Origin: Caldanaerobacter subterraneus
GTDB taxonomy: Bacteria; Bacillota; Thermoanaerobacteria; Thermoanaerobacterales; Thermoanaerobacteraceae
Assembly: GCF_004345675.1 (NCBI RefSeq)
Contig: NZ_SLWU01000013.1
Coordinates: 1-64,000, forward strand
Reading direction: 5' to 3'
Length of the DNA: 64,000 bases
Of this stretch, positions 1-8,446 are shown piece after piece. The stretch's first letter is position 1; every line of letters begins with the position of its first letter. The notes under the pieces were generated by a model. The model worked only from the letters and a program-made list of their open reading frames with translations, ran no database searches and was not told where the DNA came from. The position numbers were made by a program, and so were the translations under genes.

Positions 1-140
1 AAATGGTAATATAAGCCATGAGATGCTCTTGTTGTGATGAGAAAATTAAAGAAAAACTAAGATATTAAGAGAAAATAAAAGATAATAGAGGGAGGTGACA
101 TTATATTGAAAATCCCCATTATTTTAAATAATCAACGCTA

Positions 141-243
141 GTTCTTCTTCGCTTTGGTTTTTGATTCTCTCCCGGTGAGGTCTTTTTTCCACATTCATAC
201 TTAATTTTCCTGCTCAGTTACTTATTGAAATTTTACGCTATCC
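141..243 (-). repeat. Dispersed repeat, copy 1, with degenerate small ORF
   Basis: Read on the minus strand, this roughly 100-base block aligns with positions 63189-63298 read on the plus strand. Both copies share a GTAAAATTTCA stretch, then GCAGGAAAA (ribosome-site-like), an ATG, and a core coding for K-R-P-H-R-E-(K/R)-I-K-N-Q. In this copy the ORF runs from 198 down to a stop at 124-126 and gives only 24 residues, then homology ends. Two of the three base differences inside the conserved 11-codon core are synonymous, which hints that it was once coding. It could be an insertion-sequence end or a repeated small gene; no transposase is visible. Confidence 0.55.
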
Positions 244-285
244 GTTCATTTCTAATTTCCAGCTTCACCTTCCGCCTCTAAATTT

Positions 286-690
286 CTACAAAAATAAAAA
301 CGCCTTTTTCAGTGCGTTTACTTTTTCCTTATAAATTTCTAAAATTTTATTGCATAATTTTCTGCAAATGTAGCCTTTCCCTATATCATCTCATTTAAGA
401 GCGGTTTTACTTTTTTAAAATTCCTTTTTCTTTCGCCTTTATCAAAACTCCCAATGTGCTTACTACAGTTAATTCCAAATTTTTAATAGTCCCTTTACAC
501 ACAGAAAAAATTGCTAATAGAAAAGTATTCCGTTTCCTTTTAAGGCACAAGAATAGCCTAAGCTCACAACTCATTCAATTCCAACTATTCATTTTCTGCA
601 AACACTGTATTTCTCATCATAATAGCCATTGTAACTCCAAACTTAAAATGCCCATTATAAACTACTGCTTGATAAACATAGGACAGACTT
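286..690 (-). pseudogene. Decayed DUF3368 / PIN-like (VapC-type toxin) gene
   Basis: No intact ORF, but three minus-strand frames in succession give pieces in the order expected for a DUF3368 PIN-like protein: an E-L-N-E-L...GEA-x-AI stretch interrupted by stops, then KNLELTVVSTLGVLIKAKE in a second frame (close to the family's typical GL-x-VVGTLGVL-x-AK), then KPLLNEM, and finally CNKILEIYKEK ending at a TAG at 286. At least two frameshifts and several stops are needed to join them. DUF3368 proteins are usually toxin-like partners of UPF0175 antitoxins; no convincing antitoxin remains upstream. The identification rests on remembered family motifs, so it is moderate. Confidence 0.5.
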
Positions 691-910
691 TATTATTTTT
701 TGGAGACTAGATTTCATTTCAGGTATACCTTTTTTCTAAGATATTTTCTTAATTAAATTTCCCAAAAAAGCTATTTTTTTCGCTCAATCAGTGAACACTC
801 TTACTTTCTGCCTTTAATTCATGTATCATGGTGACAAACACATCCTACTATTTTCCTATTATATACGGTTAGCGGTATGTAATTATTTAACAGGTATTGC
901 AACAAGCAAT

Positions 911-939
911 AAAAAAAGGTATCCTCTTCAGGGATACCC
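911..939 (-). terminator. Rho-independent terminator after tRNA-Leu
   Basis: On the minus strand a GGGTATCC / GGATACC stem with a short loop is followed by seven T residues. It lies about 90 bases beyond the tRNA-Leu 3' end and is the first strong stop signal for that transcript. Confidence 0.7.
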
Positions 940-1026
940 TTTAAAGCATAATCTAATTGCATTACTGGGTCTATATTTAAAGGTCTTCCAGAAAGTTCAA
1001 AACTCTGGAAACCTTGATTTTTAAGC

Positions 1027-1115
1027 TGGTGCCGAAGGCGGGAGTCGAACCCGCACGGGGTGTGAGCCCCACTGGATTTTGAGTCCAGCGCGTCTGCCAG
1101 TTCCACCACTTCGGC
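1027..1115 (-). tRNA. tRNA-Leu (anticodon CAA)
   Basis: The minus strand folds as a class II tRNA: acceptor GCCGAAG pairs with CTTCGGC, discriminator A and an encoded CCA. The anticodon loop CTCAAAA carries CAA. A long variable arm (GGGGCTCACACCCC) and the TTCGACT T-loop are present. It reads UUG leucine codons. A minus-strand ORF across this region is only a shadow of the tRNA. Confidence 0.95.
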
Positions 1116-1131
1116 AACTGTTACATTTGAT

Positions 1132-1160
1132 ATAATACCACAGACTAATAAAAATTTCAA
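1132..1160 (-). promoter_or_regulatory. Sigma-A promoter of tRNA-Leu
   Basis: On the minus strand TTGAAA (1155-1160) is separated by 17 bases from TATTAT (1132-1137), about 17-20 bases upstream of the tRNA 5' end. Confidence 0.65.
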
Positions 1161-1178
1161 TACCTTTTTCTCTCCTAC

Positions 1179-1207
1179 TTTGATACTTTGCCGAAAAATG
1201 TTATAAT
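1179..1207 (+). promoter_or_regulatory. Sigma-A promoter upstream of small membrane ORF
   Basis: TTGATA (1179-1184), a 17-base spacer and a perfect TATAAT (1202-1207). The only downstream plus-strand target is the small TTG-started ORF at 1242. Confidence 0.6.
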
Positions 1208-1241
1208 TCCATTGATACTATACTAAAAGGAGTTAAAAAAC

Positions 1242-1407
1242 TTGCAATATCTGAAGCTTCCATTGAAAGTTGCCTTTTTGTTTGTCGGATGGATTGGTTC
1301 TGTCATGCTTTTTGCTTTTACTTAAAAATAGAAAGTTCTGTCTAATTCTTATGACAACGGGTCTTGGATTTATCATGGACAGCACACGATTTAATTTCCT
1401 TACTTAG
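1242..1407 (+). pseudogene. Small membrane protein, apparently frameshifted
   Basis: An AAAGGAG ribosome site (1225-1231) lies 10 bases before a TTG start at 1242. The first frame gives 27 residues, M-QYLKLPLKVAFLFVGWIG-SVMLFAFT, stopping at 1323-1325. A second frame starting around 1312-1321 continues with KNRKFCLILMTTGLGFIMDS and ends at 1405-1407, overlapping the convergent gene's last bases. Joined by one frameshift near the T-rich 1309-1320, the product would be about 55 residues with two hydrophobic segments. It has a good promoter and ribosome site, so this is either a recently broken gene, a sequencing slip, or a genuine 27-residue membrane peptide. Family not recognised. Confidence 0.45.
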
Positions 1408-3854
1408 AAATACATCCCGTCCATAAACTTCTTTTGAAAATCAGGATGCGTAGAAAGTTCTATATATCTGATCTTGTCCTTTAGACCAACAGCTCTTTTT
1501 AACTCTTTTTCTGAAAGTAGGCACATGACAGCCCCCATTCCCGCACTGTTTCCTATTTGTAAAACTTTTCCTTCCAACTCTTTTGGTATAAGGCCTATCT
1601 CAACAGCGCTTTTAGGTGAAATGTAGTTCCCAAAACCTCCCGCCAAAAATACTTTCTTAACATCTTTTACGTCTATTCCCATTTCTTTGAGCATGATGTC
1701 AATTCCTGCCCTTATAGCCCCTTTTGCCATCTGTATCTGCCTAATATCTCTTTGCGTTATATATATATCTCCTCCTATCAAAAAAGCATCTTCTCCTTTA
1801 AAAACCCCGACTCTCTCTTTAAAAAGCTCCACATCCTTTACAATTCGCCCTGTCTTGTCTATAATTCCATACCTTAATAATTCAGAGATGGCATCTACAA
1901 TGCCAGACCCGCATATGCCTTTTGGCTCTTTCCCCCCCACAGTAGTGTAAGGGGGAACTTTAGCAAAATCTACATGATCTATTGCTCCTTCAAGAGCAGG
2001 CATGCCAAAAGTAATACCTCCTCCTTCAAAAGCAGGACCTGCCGCCGCAGAAGAAGCTATCATTTTATGTTTATTGCCTAAGACCATCTCTCCATTAGTC
2101 CCTATATCTATGAGCAAGCTCATATCCTCTTCTAAATCCATTCTGCTGCCCAACACCGCTGCTATAGTATCTGCACCTACATAGGCTGAAATCAATGGCA
2201 ATGTGATCACATACCCTTCTTCGTTTATCTTTATCCCCAAATCTTTAGCCTTTATCTCCATCATAGAAGTAAAAGTAGGTACATAAGGTGAAACAGCTAT
2301 ATTCTTCACATCCACCTTCAGCAAAAAGTGTATCATCGTGGGATTCCCAACTGCTACAATCTCGTAAATATTATCTCTTTCTATTTTATTCCTCCAAGAA
2401 AATTCTGAAATTGCCTTATTTATTTCTTCAATCAGCAGAAAATGCAAAGTATTAAGCCCATCTCTCTCTTTAAGGGCATATTCCATCCTTGAAATTACAT
2501 CTGCTCCAAAATTTCTCTGAGGATTTAAAGAAGAATATACATCTATCTGTTTCCCTGAATCCAGGTCATACAAATAGGCTACAATAGTAGTAGTTCCTAT
2601 ATCCAAGGCTATCCCGTATTTTTTATTTGCCAGATCTACCCTTTCTATGGCAATAAGCTCACTTTTCCTCAAAACCAAAGTAACCTTCGAATTTTCCTTT
2701 TCCAAAAAAGAAGGTATATTTCTTACCACACTCAAAGGAATCTCTAAAAATTCTCCTACAGCTTCTTTCACCCTTTCAACAAAATCTCTTTGGTCTTCCA
2801 ACGTAGGTAAAGCAATAACTACAGGTCTTTTATCTATTCGACTATCAAGAGGCACTTCAATATCTTTCTTATTTTCAGTCAAGATCCTGGCTTTGCCTTC
2901 TTTATACAAAACCTGTACCTTCAAGTCCTCGCGAACTTCTACAAAACAAGCAAGCCTTACATTCTTTTCTATTTCTTCTCTTGACAAAAAATAGGCTTCT
3001 TGCTCAGAAACTTCATAAGATTTATCTACTCTAACTCTACATTTGCCACAAATCCTGTTTCCTCCACAAGAGTTAGGTAAGTATATGCCATCTCTTGAAA
3101 GCAAGTAAAAAAGGTTCTCTCCTTCTCTCGCTACCAACTCTTTTTCTTTCCCCTCAAAGTATACTATGACTTTGTATCTCTTTTCCCCCAACTGTTTTGA
3201 CATAATTTTTTTCCTGTATATACAATCCACTAAAGGGCAATTGTCACAACTTGCTGCTATCTCACAGGTCTTAACATTTTCCCCTATCCCACATACAAAG
3301 GAGACGCTTTTCTCTGGCAATATCATAAAATTTTCATTTATCTTCAGCCCAATTTCCTCTGCCCTTGCTAACCTAAAAATAGCCAACTGATTTTTTATAT
3401 CCCAGTTATTTCCTGGGAAAAATACTGGAGTTATTTTCTTCCCGTAACTTTCCGATTTCTTCTTTAAGTCCTTCCAAAAGTCCAAGGTAACTTCTTCCAA
3501 AAACACATTTGAGATGGTATCTAAAATAAATCCCTTTGTATACTCTCCTTTTTGAAAAAATTCTTTTATTTTGCTTTCAATCCCCTCCCCCAAGCTTATG
3601 ACTGCAGCAACTATATAATCACTGCCTTTCAAATTTTCAACCACATATTCTCCATGTAGAAATTCCCCATTACCTACACTTATCCTGTCTTTTGATATAT
3701 TGAATTCATCATACACTTCATATTTTACTTTATAATCAACAAACTCCTCAAACTCTTCTATCAATTGTTCAACCTCGCCCTGTATTTCCTCTACATCAAA
3801 TCCCATGCTTTTCAATTTTTCCGTACTTTCTTCGATCAAATGCTTGTTGAGCAT
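1404..3854 (-). CDS. RACo-like ATP-dependent corrinoid protein reductive activator with extra N-terminal domain
   Basis: Predicted to reactivate an oxidised corrinoid protein by ATP-driven electron transfer. Residues 1-210 resemble the methionine synthase activation domain and end in a cysteine-rich patch (Cys188, 197, 203, 206, 211). Residues 225-315 are a 2Fe-2S ferredoxin domain with CGGNRICGKC (Cys263, 269, 272) and Cys303. From about 415 to the end is the ASKHA-type ATPase of the DUF4445/RACo family (YGIALDIGTTTIVAYLYD, LLIDIGTNGEMV, VFLAGGFGNYI). An upstream in-frame ATG at 3896 is rejected because GGGGTGA sits just before the ATG at 3854. 816 residues is longer than typical RACo (about 630) because of the N-terminal domain. 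Monocistronic; no methyltransferase or corrinoid gene nearby. Confidence 0.8.
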   Translation of the reverse strand: MLNKHLIEESTEKLKSMGFDVEEIQGEVEQLIEEFEEFVDYKVKYEVYDEFNISKDRISVGNGEFLHGEYVVENLKGSDYIVAAVISLGEGIESKIKEFFQKGEYTKGFILDTISNVFLEEVTLDFWKDLKKKSESYGKKITPVFFPGNNWDIKNQLAIFRLARAEEIGLKINENFMILPEKSVSFVCGIGENVKTCEIAASCDNCPLVDCIYRKKIMSKQLGEKRYKVIVYFEGKEKELVAREGENLFYLLSRDGIYLPNSCGGNRICGKCRVRVDKSYEVSEQEAYFLSREEIEKNVRLACFVEVREDLKVQVLYKEGKARILTENKKDIEVPLDSRIDKRPVVIALPTLEDQRDFVERVKEAVGEFLEIPLSVVRNIPSFLEKENSKVTLVLRKSELIAIERVDLANKKYGIALDIGTTTIVAYLYDLDSGKQIDVYSSLNPQRNFGADVISRMEYALKERDGLNTLHFLLIEEINKAISEFSWRNKIERDNIYEIVAVGNPTMIHFLLKVDVKNIAVSPYVPTFTSMMEIKAKDLGIKINEEGYVITLPLISAYVGADTIAAVLGSRMDLEEDMSLLIDIGTNGEMVLGNKHKMIASSAAAGPAFEGGGITFGMPALEGAIDHVDFAKVPPYTTVGGKEPKGICGSGIVDAISELLRYGIIDKTGRIVKDVELFKERVGVFKGEDAFLIGGDIYITQRDIRQIQMAKGAIRAGIDIMLKEMGIDVKDVKKVFLAGGFGNYISPKSAVEIGLIPKELEGKVLQIGNSAGMGAVMCLLSEKELKRAVGLKDKIRYIELSTHPDFQKKFMDGMYF

Positions 3855-3959
3855 ACATTCACCCCTTTTTTTGAGCGACTTTCTTATATTATACAAGCAA
3901 ATTAATAAAAATCAAATTAAAAATTATGCCTGTAAACCTCTTCCTTCAATAAAATGTAT

Positions 3960-3988
3960 TTGACATTTTAAGCTTATTAACATAGTAT
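3960..3988 (+). promoter_or_regulatory. Possible distal promoter for decarboxylase gene
   Basis: TTGACA (3960-3965), 17-base spacer, TAGTAT (3983-3988), on the plus strand about 180 bases upstream of the decarboxylase start. A second, nearer promoter exists at 4065-4093. Confidence 0.4.
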
Positions 3989-4064
3989 ATAGTATAGTGC
4001 CATAAGCCTTTTAGATGTCACAAAAATTTTACAAACAATTTACTCCTCAACGCAAAATTTATTA

Positions 4065-4093
4065 TTGAAATTTGAATGGATATGTCTTATAAT
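4065..4093 (+). promoter_or_regulatory. Sigma-A promoter of Orn/Lys/Arg decarboxylase gene
   Basis: TTGAAA (4065-4070), a 17-base spacer and TATAAT (4088-4093), leaving a leader of about 70 bases with no obvious hairpin switch. Confidence 0.7.
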
Positions 4094-4167
4094 GAATTGA
4101 AGTTATTAATAAGTTTCAATCCGGGGGTTTTTTAAAGATTAAAAACTATGAAAGAGGTGTAAAAGGG

Positions 4168-5655
4168 TTGAAAAAGCTAGATCAAACTCAAACCCCTTTA
4201 TTTGACGCTCTAATGGAATATGTGAATAATAATACAATTCCCTTCCACGTACCGGGACACAAAAAAGGGGAGGGAATGGCCAAAAAATTTCTAGACTTTG
4301 TTGGAAAAAATGTGCTCTCAATGGATGTAACTGTGTTTCAGCAAGTAGACAGCTTGCACAAACCAACAGGTCCTATCAAATACGCTCAAGAGTTGGCAGC
4401 AGAAGCTTTTGGAGCAGACGCAACATTTTTCTCAATACACGGAACCTCTGGAGCCATCCAAGCTATGATTTTAAGCGTAATGGGAGAAGATGAAAAAATC
4501 ATTGTACCAAGAAACATTCACAAGTCTGTGACCTCCGGAATCATATTAAGTGGCGCTATACCAATTTACATGCAGCCAGAAATTGACAAAAATATCGGGG
4601 TTGCCTTGAACGTCACCCCTGAGACGGTCGAAAAAACTTTAAGACAGCATCCTGATGCAAAAGCGGTTTTAATCATCAACCCAACTTATTACGGAGTTTC
4701 TACAGACATAGTAAAAATTGCTGAAATTGTACACGATTATGGAGCAATTTTAATGGTAGATGAAGCTCATGGCCCTCACCTTAAATTTAACGAAAAATTG
4801 CCCATTTCGGCTATGGAAGCAGGAGCCGATATATGCGCTCAAAGCACTCATAAAATTATTGGTTCTATGACACAAAGTTCAATGCTTCATGTAAAAGGAG
4901 ACAGGATAGATATAAACAGGGTAAAGCAGGTGATGAGCTTATTACAGACCACAAGCCCTTCATATATACTCCTGGCGTCACTGGACGTAGCAAGAATGCA
5001 AATGGCTACAGAAGGAAAGGAACTTCTGGACAGGACTATCGAATTAGCTGAATACGCAAGGAGAGAGATAAATAAAATTAAAGGGCTTTACTGCTTTGGC
5101 GAAGAAATAGTAGGTCGCGATGGCGCTTACGATTTTGACCCTACAAAAGTGACCATAACTGCCAAAGGATTAGGTATAACTGGGCATCAACTGGAAAGAA
5201 TCTTAGCAGAAAAATACTACATTCAAGTAGAGCTTTCGGACATGTACAATGTCCTCTGCGTATTCTCAATTGGAGACACAAAAGAAAAAGTAGATTACTT
5301 GCTTCGCGCTTTAAGAGAGATAAGCGACGAATTGTACGACGAAAACATAGAAGTAGCAAAGCCAATAGATATTCCAGAAATTCCTGAATTAGTAGTTTCA
5401 CCTAGATATGCCTTTAACGCTCCTACAGTGGCTCTTCCTCTGAGAGAAAGTGTAGGGCAGATAAGCGCAGAATTTTTAATGGCATATCCACCTGGAATAC
5501 CAGTGCTCTGCCCTGGCGAAAGAATAACAATGGAAATTATAGAATACGTCGAAAAAATGAAAGAGGCAAATTTAAGCATTCAAGGCACAGAAGACCCAGA
5601 GGCAAATTATATAAAGGTGGTAAATTACAGACAGGCTCTAAATGTAATCGCATAA
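4168..5655 (+). CDS. speA: Orn/Lys/Arg decarboxylase family protein (probable arginine decarboxylase)
   Basis: Cytoplasmic PLP enzyme of the fold-I 'major domain' decarboxylases, likely making agmatine or cadaverine for polyamines. The PLP lysine lies in the STHKIIGSMTQ stretch about 230 residues in; VDEAHGPH is the cofactor-binding Asp-Glu-Ala-His motif, and the N-terminal FHVPGHKKG motif is typical. The 495-residue length matches the short SpeA/YaaO-type proteins without an N-terminal wing domain. TTG start chosen because AGAGGTG lies 8 bases upstream and the protein begins as in homologues. Substrate cannot be decided from sequence alone; arginine is most common in this group. Stands alone between its promoter and a terminator. 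Confidence 0.88.
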   Translation: MKKLDQTQTPLFDALMEYVNNNTIPFHVPGHKKGEGMAKKFLDFVGKNVLSMDVTVFQQVDSLHKPTGPIKYAQELAAEAFGADATFFSIHGTSGAIQAMILSVMGEDEKIIVPRNIHKSVTSGIILSGAIPIYMQPEIDKNIGVALNVTPETVEKTLRQHPDAKAVLIINPTYYGVSTDIVKIAEIVHDYGAILMVDEAHGPHLKFNEKLPISAMEAGADICAQSTHKIIGSMTQSSMLHVKGDRIDINRVKQVMSLLQTTSPSYILLASLDVARMQMATEGKELLDRTIELAEYARREINKIKGLYCFGEEIVGRDGAYDFDPTKVTITAKGLGITGHQLERILAEKYYIQVELSDMYNVLCVFSIGDTKEKVDYLLRALREISDELYDENIEVAKPIDIPEIPELVVSPRYAFNAPTVALPLRESVGQISAEFLMAYPPGIPVLCPGERITMEIIEYVEKMKEANLSIQGTEDPEANYIKVVNYRQALNVIA

Positions 5656-5690
5656 AAAAGAGTATCTCCCCACGAGAGATACTCTTTTTT
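5654..5690. terminator. Bidirectional rho-independent terminator
   Basis: AAAAAAGAGTATCTC pairs with GAGATACTCTTTTTT around a short loop. It serves the decarboxylase gene on the plus strand and the TlpA-like gene on the minus strand. Confidence 0.85.
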
Positions 5691-6264
5691 ATTCTGAAAG
5701 CGCTTTGTAGTACTCCTCTATTTCATCGTAGGTCATAGCCCCGTTGCTGATGGCCCTTATTACCCCATTTTTGTCTATAAAATAAGAAACCGGTATAAAC
5801 TGTATTTTATAATCGTAGGCTGTGCTCAAATCTGAATCCAAAAGCACAGTAAACTGGTATCCCTTTCCTTCTAAATACTGTCTAACTTTCGCTTCGCTCT
5901 CCCCTAAATCTATAGCCAACAAAACAGTGTCATCTTTATGCGCCCTTATAAACTTATCCAAAGCAGGCATCTCAATCTTACAGTAAGGGCAAGTAGTAGC
6001 CCAAAAGTTGAGTATTACCTTCTTTCCTCTCAAACTTGATAAGGTAACAGTATTGCCATTAAGGTCCTTTAAAGCGAAATCAGGAGCTATATCCCCTATT
6101 TCATTTCCTACTTTGCGCTCCTCATTGGAAGAATTTGATTTAGTTTGATTTTCCACTTTTGAAGGGGTAGGTTCTGCGGTTTTAGTGTAGCTATTTAAAA
6201 CAAAAATCAAAGCTCCTATAAGCGCAATTGCAACAATTGTAAAAATTAAACTTTTATTCTTCAC
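5689..6264 (-). CDS. TlpA/ResA-like membrane-anchored thioredoxin
   Basis: Extracytoplasmic thiol-disulfide oxidoreductase. Residues 5-25 are one membrane anchor (SLIFTIVAIALIGALIFVL); a Ser/Asn-rich linker follows; then an AhpC/TSA-thioredoxin domain with FWATTCPYCKIEMP carrying the redox CPYC. GTG at 6264 is chosen because GAGGTGG precedes it; a GTG at 6273 overlaps that site. It sits 12 bases after the ccdA-like gene, which would supply electrons through the membrane. 191 residues is normal for the family. In an anaerobe with no visible cytochrome c genes, its target is more likely spore or cell-wall thiol proteins than cytochromes (inference). Confidence 0.88.
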   Translation of the reverse strand: MKNKSLIFTIVAIALIGALIFVLNSYTKTAEPTPSKVENQTKSNSSNEERKVGNEIGDIAPDFALKDLNGNTVTLSSLRGKKVILNFWATTCPYCKIEMPALDKFIRAHKDDTVLLAIDLGESEAKVRQYLEGKGYQFTVLLDSDLSTAYDYKIQFIPVSYFIDKNGVIRAISNGAMTYDEIEEYYKALSE

Positions 6265-6276
6265 TTTTACCACCTC

Positions 6277-6933
6277 TTAATAAAGATACCCTGTTATTTT
6301 TATAAGCATATTAAAATACAGTAAAATGCCAAATATTATCAAAATAACACCACTTGCGACTTCTATGTAGGGAAGTATCTTATTAATTTTCTTGTACATG
6401 GTTTTAAACTTGTCAATCAAAAGGGCTGTAACAATAAAAGGAATCCCTAACCCCATAGAATAGGCAAAAAGAAGTATTACCCCTACGCTTAAAGTACTTA
6501 CAGAACTAGCATATAACAAAATAGAAGCCAAAATAGGACCTACGCAGGGCGTCCAGCCTGCTGCAAATGTAACCCCGAGTATAAAAGAACCTATATAGCC
6601 TGTCTGTATATTTTCCATATTTATTAGCTTCACTTCTTTATTCAAGAAAAGAGGCCTAAAAAGTCCTGTCATCTGAAGCCCAAAAATTACTATTATTATC
6701 CCGCTAATCTTCCTAAAAGCATCTTTATAAGATAAAAAAAGTTTCCCCAATTGGCTTGCAGTTGCTCCCATCAACACAAAAATTAAACTAAACCCCAGTA
6801 CAAAGAGAATCAAATTCACTATATTGTTCTTTCTATTGCCGAAAATATAGGAAACATAAGCGGGAATGAGCGGAAGAACGCACGGCGACAAAAAAGAAAC
6901 AATCCCTGCCGCAAAAGCAGTGTAAATTGGCAC
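6277..6933 (-). CDS. ccdA: CcdA/DsbD-type transmembrane electron carrier
   Basis: Six-helix membrane protein that moves reducing equivalents from cytoplasmic thioredoxin to outside thiol proteins. SFLSPCVLPLIPAYVSYIFG near the N terminus and AAGWTPCVGPILASIL in the middle hold the paired Pro-Cys residues that define the family. 218 residues, typical for CcdA. GTG start with GGAGGTG five bases upstream. First gene of a two-gene operon with the TlpA-like thioredoxin, the usual partner. Confidence 0.9.
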   Translation of the reverse strand: MPIYTAFAAGIVSFLSPCVLPLIPAYVSYIFGNRKNNIVNLILFVLGFSLIFVLMGATASQLGKLFLSYKDAFRKISGIIIVIFGLQMTGLFRPLFLNKEVKLINMENIQTGYIGSFILGVTFAAGWTPCVGPILASILLYASSVSTLSVGVILLFAYSMGLGIPFIVTALLIDKFKTMYKKINKILPYIEVASGVILIIFGILLYFNMLIKITGYLY

Positions 6934-7016
6934 AGGTACACCTCCCTCCCCTATGGGGTATAACTAGTAAATATTATATTACATTCTTCTGAAAATAACA
7001 ATAAAAAAGCTAAAAA

Positions 7017-8354
7017 TTACCTTCTATCTTTTGTGTAATCTATGACCATTTTCGCCTTCCCTGTCTTTTTATCGATTTGCAATTCTTTTACAAAGCGTAT
7101 CTCATACCTCACATTTCTTAACCTTTTTTTCATCAAAAACTCATCGATTTGCCTTCTTATCTGCTTTTCTATGTCACTGCTGTAATCGTCAAATTTTACA
7201 CAATTTAACACAAAACTTTCCTCTGAAGTTTTGACAAATTGATATTCCTTTAGCCCCTGAACGTCAAGGTCATCAATAAAAAGCGGATGGAGAAAATCAC
7301 TTCCCCCTTTTTCATTTTTAAACCACATCATCTCTTCTTCTCTTCCAACAACTCTTTTGATATAAGTGTAAGGCAAAACGCCTTTGTGGAATTTGTCAAA
7401 GCCTTCTACCACATCTTTCAATCTATACCTTATGAGAGGAAAAGCCTTATTGTAAAGAGGAGTTATGATGAGTCTGCCCAATTCATCTACTTCCACATAA
7501 TTCATGTCATCCATCAAATACATGCCTTCATACCAGCTAGATCCCATTCCTAAAAATATGGACTCAGTACAGCCATAATAGTCTATTATATCGGCGTCAA
7601 AGACAGAAGCCAAATATTCTTTGACTTCTTTGTTTAAAGGCTCTCCTCCTGTTATTACCTTTTTAGGTTTTATATCAATTTCTCCCTTTTCTTTCATATC
7701 CGCCAGTATTTTTACACAAGAAGGATAGCCAGCTACATACACAGGTTTAAAAGATTCAATTTTTCCCTTCCAAGTATCAATAGGTTCTTTTATGTCTACT
7801 ACAATGCTTTTAGCTTTATACTTTTTAATTCCACTCATTGCAAGAGTTGTAGCAGCATAACCACTTCCTACAGCGGCGATGTACAGCACTTTTATGGGAA
7901 AATCTTTAAGCTCAATTGAATTTTTACCTCCTACGCTTATGCGAACCATATTCGCCTCTATTGTATCAAGTCCTTCCTCGTCATAAAGAAAATTACACGG
8001 TTTTCCTGTACTTCCCGAAGTATGAACAAGGATATATTTGCCTACTTTAACCATAAGTTCATCACTTTTAATAGCATTTTCTATATCTTTCATAGATATA
8101 TTGCCAGTTATTATCTCAAAAAAATTGTCCCTCACCAAATCCTTGTCTATCATAGGCAATTCTTCAATTGGTATGACATCTAAGTCTTTTTCTTTTATCC
8201 CATGCTCTGTATAAAATTCCTTATAAAATCTACTTGAATTGTAAGCATATTTTACAATTTCTCTCATTTTCCTTTCACTGTATTTAAGAACTCTTTCCCT
8301 ACTCCACTTGTTATGGCTTAAAAGTTCAAATCCTTTTAAAAACATCTTTATCAT
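7017..8354 (-). CDS. Phenylacetate-CoA ligase / CapK-like adenylate-forming protein
   Basis: Member of the AMP-forming acyl ligase superfamily in the PaaK/CapK branch. It has the phosphate loop HTSGSTGKPC, the GGEPL motif and YYGCTES, and a C-terminal lysine in KKTGKAKMVIDY positioned like the catalytic lysine. About 445 residues, normal for the group. The true acid substrate is not predictable; CapK relatives occur in capsule and secondary metabolite loci, and no such genes are adjacent. ATG at 8354 preferred to the GTG at 8366 because GGTGAG lies just before it. Single gene. Confidence 0.75.
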   Translation of the reverse strand: MIKMFLKGFELLSHNKWSRERVLKYSERKMREIVKYAYNSSRFYKEFYTEHGIKEKDLDVIPIEELPMIDKDLVRDNFFEIITGNISMKDIENAIKSDELMVKVGKYILVHTSGSTGKPCNFLYDEEGLDTIEANMVRISVGGKNSIELKDFPIKVLYIAAVGSGYAATTLAMSGIKKYKAKSIVVDIKEPIDTWKGKIESFKPVYVAGYPSCVKILADMKEKGEIDIKPKKVITGGEPLNKEVKEYLASVFDADIIDYYGCTESIFLGMGSSWYEGMYLMDDMNYVEVDELGRLIITPLYNKAFPLIRYRLKDVVEGFDKFHKGVLPYTYIKRVVGREEEMMWFKNEKGGSDFLHPLFIDDLDVQGLKEYQFVKTSEESFVLNCVKFDDYSSDIEKQIRRQIDEFLMKKRLRNVRYEIRFVKELQIDKKTGKAKMVIDYTKDRR

Positions 8355-8446
8355 CTTTCTCACCACTATTAAGCCAATTTATGTAATCCTCTAACCTATT
8401 ATACCCCAAAGTAAAAAGCTATACAAAATAAAAAAAGGCTTGCGCC

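Noticed and set aside
141-243. Complete insertion sequence at the left end
   Set aside because: No transposase frame, no terminal inverted repeat pair and no target duplication could be seen around the repeat copy.
819-1160. 113-residue minus-strand ORF over the tRNA region
   Set aside because: It is the antisense-free shadow of tRNA-Leu itself; the central residues are the translated tRNA sequence, which often mis-calls as a protein.
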